Of a stretch of DNA of 64,000 nt, positions 61,301-64,000 are shown in pieces. Each line of letters begins with the position of its first letter. Positions within the stretch are counted from its first letter, which is position 1. The stretch is from Actinokineospora alba (lineage in GTDB: Bacteria > Actinomycetota > Actinomycetes > Mycobacteriales > Pseudonocardiaceae): assembly GCF_004362515.1 (NCBI RefSeq), contig NZ_SNXU01000001.1, forward strand, positions 3,162,001 through 3,226,000, written 5' to 3'. Below the pieces are notes generated by a model that saw only the letters and a program-made list of their open reading frames with translations, made no database searches and was not told the DNA's origin. Made by a program: the position numbers and the translations under genes.

Positions 61301-64000
61301 AAGCTGACCGTCGCGGGCACCGGCGGGGCGACCACGGTCGCCTACGTCCAGGACGACGGCACCACCACCACGTTCGCCACGACCGCCACCACCGCGCCGA
61401 CCGCCGCGACGGCCGGACAGTTCCGACCGGCGGGCATCACCGAGGCGGGCGTGGCCGGAAAGACCACGTACACCTACGACCCCGTCACCGGTCGCGTCAC
61501 CCGGATTCTGGCGCCCACCGCTCCCGGCGTCGTCTGCACGGACGCGCAAGGCGGCTACACCAACGCGATCGGTTGCCGCTCGCTGCGGCTGGAGTACGGC
61601 ACCTCGGGGTCGGCCGCGGGCCGCTTGGTCGCGGTCTGGCTCGACATCCACAACCCCGACCGCGCCGGTGGCGCGGGCATGGACGCGATCAAGGTCGCGG
61701 CCTACACCTATGACCCGGTGGGCCGCCTGGCCACCGCCACCGACCCGCGCAGCGGCGTCGGCACCGGCTACGGGTACGACTCCGCCAACCGCCTGACCTC
61801 GGTGACCCCCGCGGGCCAGGTCCCGTTCCACCTCGCCTACACCGCGGCACCCGATGTCCGGCTCGCCAACGTCAAGCGCGACCGCCCGGCGGGCGACCCG
61901 ACCGGCGGCACCGCCACCCTGGCCTCGTTCGTCTACGACGTGGCCACCACGGGGGCAGGACTGCCGGACCTCTCGCCGACCTCGGTCGACCGCTGGAACC
62001 AGGCCAAGGCCCCGGTGAAGGGCTTCGCGGTCTTCAGCGCCGACCACCCGGTGAACTCCACGACGCCCTCCGTCATCGCCGCGGGCGACTGGGAGTACGC
62101 CGACCTGCGGTACACCGATTCCGAGGGCTACACCGTCAACACCGCCAAGTTCGGCGCGGGCGCGTGGCAGCTCACCGCCACCGACTACAACGCCCAGGGC
62201 AACGTGGTGCGCGAACTCGACGAACGCGCACTGCGCCTGGTGGTGGACGGCCAGATCCCACCGGGGGCGAGTGCCGACCAGCTCGCCACCCTCACCACCT
62301 ACAACGCCGACATCAGCTCGGGCGACACCGTCCGCACCCCGGCGGGAACCCTGATCACCGACACCTACGGCCCGGCCAGGATCGCGTCCCTGCGCGACAG
62401 CAGCCTCCGCAGGCTGCGCAGCCACATCAGGACCGACTACGACCAGGGCGCCCCGAACGCCGGAATCAATCCCGCGACCGCGTTGCCCTACCGGCTGCCG
62501 ACCTCCCAGACGACGGCGGCCCACGATCCCGGGACGGGGCAGGACGTCGAGGTCCTCTCCCGTGAGCTCACCTCCTACGCCGCCCCGGTCGCGGGCGACC
62601 CGGACGGTTGGGCACTGGGCCTGCCGAGCACGACCACCACCGACGTCGACCTCGACGGCGTTGTCTCCGCGGGAGACATCGTCAAGCTCACCCGCCACGA
62701 CGCCGAGGGGCGGATCGTGGAGACCCGTCAGCCCACCTCCGCCGGCGCGGACGCGGGCACCACCAAGACCGTCCACTACACCGCCGCCGCCAACACCGGG
62801 CACCCCGAGTGCGGGTCGCGACCACAGTGGGCGGGCATGGTCTGCAAGACCTACCCGGCCGCCGCGCCGACCTCAGGGCCGAGCCTGCCCACGACCACCA
62901 CCACCGGCTACAGCTACCTGCTGGAGCCCACCGCGGTTGTGCAAACCTCGGGAACGGTCACCCGGACCTCCACGACGACCTACCTGCCGGACGGCCGCAC
63001 CGCCTCGACCTCGACGGCGGTCACGGGTCTGGCGGGCTCCACCGCGAACACCCGCAAGGAGAACGAATACGACCCGATAACCGCCGCGGCGACCAAGGTG
63101 ACCGCCCGCAACGCGGACGGCTCGGTCGCGGGGACGGTGACCACCGGCTATGACGGCTGGGGGCGCCAGACCAGCTACCAACCCTCCGGCGACGCGCCGA
63201 CGATCACGGTGTACGCGCCGTCCGGGGCCGTGGCGACCGTGACCGACCCCAACGGCTCGACCAGGTACACCTACGACGGCGCCGACGCGGCCGGACGAAC
63301 TGAGCGCCGCGGCCTGGCCACCAAGATCGAGGTCGCCACCGCGGGATCGGTGTGGACTTCCACCGGCGCCTATGACGCCGACGGCGCCCTCGTGACCCGG
63401 AAGCTGCCCGGCGGGATCACCCAGCACACCGAATTGGACAACGCGGGCGAGCCCGTCGGCCTGCGCTACACCGGCCGGACCACCACGGTGAACGAGGACG
63501 GAACCACCACCGTCGACCCCGACGGCGGCTGGCTCGCCTGGTCACAGGACAACGACGTCGCCGGCCGCGTGACCCGGGAATGGACCCCCGAGGGCGGCGC
63601 CTTCACCGGCCCGACCGGGGGAGAGCCCACGGACGTCGGCGACGCCATCCCCTATGACCGCGCCTACGCCTACGACGCCGCGGGAAGGCTCATCCAGGTC
63701 CGCGACCGGACCGCGACCGCGACCGGAGTGGACATCACGGACCCAGCGGAGACCCCCGCCTGCGTGACCCGCTCATACGGCTTCGACGGCAACCACAACC
63801 GGCTCACCAAGACGGTTTCCGCCGCCGCCGCCGATGGCTCCTGCACCACGACCGGTGCCGCGATCACCAGGGCGTTCGACTCAGCCGACCGCCCCGTCAC
63901 CGGCGCCAACGGCCAGGGTGCCTACGCCTACGACCCGCTCGGCCGGACCCTCGTCCTGCCCGCCGCGGACGCGCCGAATCCCCAGGGCGGTGACATCGCC
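58367..64000 (+). CDS. Secreted RHS/YD-repeat protein, C terminus beyond the window
   Basis: An open frame from GTG 58367 to the right edge, at least 1878 residues. N-terminal signal/membrane segment (about 14-35: VVRRLSIMLIAAVAFAAVEV). Then a region with the pattern TWANPDGTMTTEAH common to actinobacterial RHS proteins, and a DNRLRE-like module (about 305-470: SFDTWVQSDYTTDQST, KARSFLNFSV). Fn3/Ig-like regions follow, then many YD repeats (YDPVGRLATATDPRSG, YDGWGRQTSYQPSG, YDAAGRLIQVRDRT). Such proteins form a hollow shell that often carries a toxin at the extreme C terminus, here not visible. Residues about 1426-1441 contain a dockerin-like Ca loop. Confidence 0.9.
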   Translation, partial: MARSLFLRGADKRVVRRLSIMLIAAVAFAAVEVAEPPRADAVPQTAAAPPITRVESRPDVVSAAVSARAQGTRVEVESERAETSSTWANPDGTMTTEAHAAPIRFKDKAGRWQAVDLTWRKDSYGTVTPGGHPMGLKLGGKNAKTGTAFVATDPAADRQVEWVAPWALPDPVLDGTKATYADIEPGVDLVVHTRRSGFEYDFVVKRKPTAAPVWRIPLRIKGLTVKPQADGSIHFVDAKDQVHSVIPVPMMWDSVVDKRSGEHVNRARVGMTVESTDKGTATLVVKPDAAWFNDPKRTYPITVDPAYAVGTAFSSFDTWVQSDYTTDQSTSPELKLGTYNGGAVKARSFLNFSVAPFKGKQILSAHLSLFETWSYSCTPSTMIVRSTYQLASTATRWTAQPALGSQYGSANVAKGHDSGCPGGRMSVPITSLVQAWSTATYTVGGMVLMAGNEADSNSWKRFHSSEGSAAPYISYTYNRPPTAPAIPTVSGTVGYAAPGGVTYYYTANRRPFVSTKGTDADGNTVRYEFEYHTSTVVSSTTLKATCSSSTYASGTTAGCLPSVALPDDTAIVVRARTFDGTLRSGWSGWVLMRVAAGTPAPATVTCPYANGSWTDPLPASKVLCTITATGTGFNAPGYVRVNVDGSPYPTNFAGGAPGQLKINPTNLGGDGKAHVIVGRTPGQHSISVRAESPSGKLSELTNYSFGYGSATLASPAASPRTTTTGGVRISASGPPKGTSGSVAATVKWRLSGYGGSSETTGWNVATTAPLTVTDNGGAGVTVSGTWDTSAETKDGQLDSEPGTAGVQPTPLNDRVPTLLDVQVCLAYSGSTQCTWSQTRTTVLRVPHAFGNGFPTAEAGPGQVALWTGEFNTDATDVSVPGYTGDLSLSRSHSTFAGTTDPVTGVFGPGWTAQFDGADAGVAGMRVIDNTRIDGTIALLDGDGSALVYESPSGARRTTATLEAGTWVAADEETSLDAGKLTVAGTGGATTVAYVQDDGTTTTFATTATTAPTAATAGQFRPAGITEAGVAGKTTYTYDPVTGRVTRILAPTAPGVVCTDAQGGYTNAIGCRSLRLEYGTSGSAAGRLVAVWLDIHNPDRAGGAGMDAIKVAAYTYDPVGRLATATDPRSGVGTGYGYDSANRLTSVTPAGQVPFHLAYTAAPDVRLANVKRDRPAGDPTGGTATLASFVYDVATTGAGLPDLSPTSVDRWNQAKAPVKGFAVFSADHPVNSTTPSVIAAGDWEYADLRYTDSEGYTVNTAKFGAGAWQLTATDYNAQGNVVRELDERALRLVVDGQIPPGASADQLATLTTYNADISSGDTVRTPAGTLITDTYGPARIASLRDSSLRRLRSHIRTDYDQGAPNAGINPATALPYRLPTSQTTAAHDPGTGQDVEVLSRELTSYAAPVAGDPDGWALGLPSTTTTDVDLDGVVSAGDIVKLTRHDAEGRIVETRQPTSAGADAGTTKTVHYTAAANTGHPECGSRPQWAGMVCKTYPAAAPTSGPSLPTTTTTGYSYLLEPTAVVQTSGTVTRTSTTTYLPDGRTASTSTAVTGLAGSTANTRKENEYDPITAAATKVTARNADGSVAGTVTTGYDGWGRQTSYQPSGDAPTITVYAPSGAVATVTDPNGSTRYTYDGADAAGRTERRGLATKIEVATAGSVWTSTGAYDADGALVTRKLPGGITQHTELDNAGEPVGLRYTGRTTTVNEDGTTTVDPDGGWLAWSQDNDVAGRVTREWTPEGGAFTGPTGGEPTDVGDAIPYDRAYAYDAAGRLIQVRDRTATATGVDITDPAETPACVTRSYGFDGNHNRLTKTVSAAAADGSCTTTGAAITRAFDSADRPVTGANGQGAYAYDPLGRTLVLPAADAPNPQGGDIA

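Noticed and set aside
1..64000. tRNA, rRNA or CRISPR arrays
   Set aside because: I found no regular spacer-repeat pattern and no cloverleaf or rRNA-like conserved sequence; a covariance search could still reveal a small RNA.

Overview
This 64 kb window is GC-rich chromosomal DNA from a filamentous actinomycete. A member of the Pseudonocardiaceae (Actinokineospora, Saccharothrix or Lentzea type) is the best guess. That rests on the mix of families: a conservon operon, a SARP regulator with ATPase and TPR domains, many secreted hydrolases, PET-hydrolase-type cutinases, a large RHS/YD-repeat protein, and frequent GTG/TTG starts. I see no rRNA, tRNA, CRISPR array or prophage. The family assignment is inference.

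Layout. 0-6 kb: pentapeptide-repeat membrane protein, VanZ-like protein, a divergent LysR/SDR pair, a small secreted protein and a membrane-anchored esterase, with a gene remnant between the last two. 6.3-16.1 kb: a cell-wall locus. It holds a zinc D-Ala-D-Ala carboxypeptidase-like enzyme, two small secreted peptidoglycan-binding proteins, a small membrane XRE regulator and a SARP regulator. Beyond these lies a four-gene minus-strand operon of a CHAP protein, a LuxR regulator, an M74 endopeptidase and a DUF1906 protein. Two promoters here share a 7-4-7 direct repeat of the type SARP regulators bind. 16.4-23.8 kb: two secreted subtilases on either side of a LuxR regulator. 23.9-29.6 kb: LysR, a broken NUDIX/GNAT gene, a secreted serine hydrolase and a LuxR-type ATPase regulator.

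29.7-36.2 kb: a cutinase close to PET hydrolases, a second secreted hydrolase, an M28-like protein that appears to lack catalytic residues, a degenerate ISAzo13-type transposase, and a second cutinase-like protein with a proline-rich stalk ending in an APETG motif. A class F-type sortase gene follows that protein directly. 36.4-43.4 kb: small regulators, two small ORFs, an MFS/MarR pair, a DJ-1/LysR pair, a small hypothetical gene and a TetR regulator. 43.4-51.7 kb: a third cutinase, and divergently a tightly coupled operon of monoacylglycerol-lipase-like hydrolase, LivG, LivF, LivH, LivM, LivK and a secreted type-B carboxylesterase. 51.8-64 kb: a remnant LuxR gene, a PucR regulator, a complete conservon (sensor kinase, roadblock, DUF742, GTPase), an HxlR regulator, and a 5.6 kb RHS gene that runs off the right edge.

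The most interesting reading is of two linked ester-degradation modules. One may display a cutinase-like enzyme on the wall through a dedicated sortase. The other couples extracellular and cytoplasmic esterases to a Liv-type importer, so that polyester or cutin products could be released and taken up. The cell-wall locus is the second candidate system. The genes and their order are seen directly; the substrates and the cooperation are inference.
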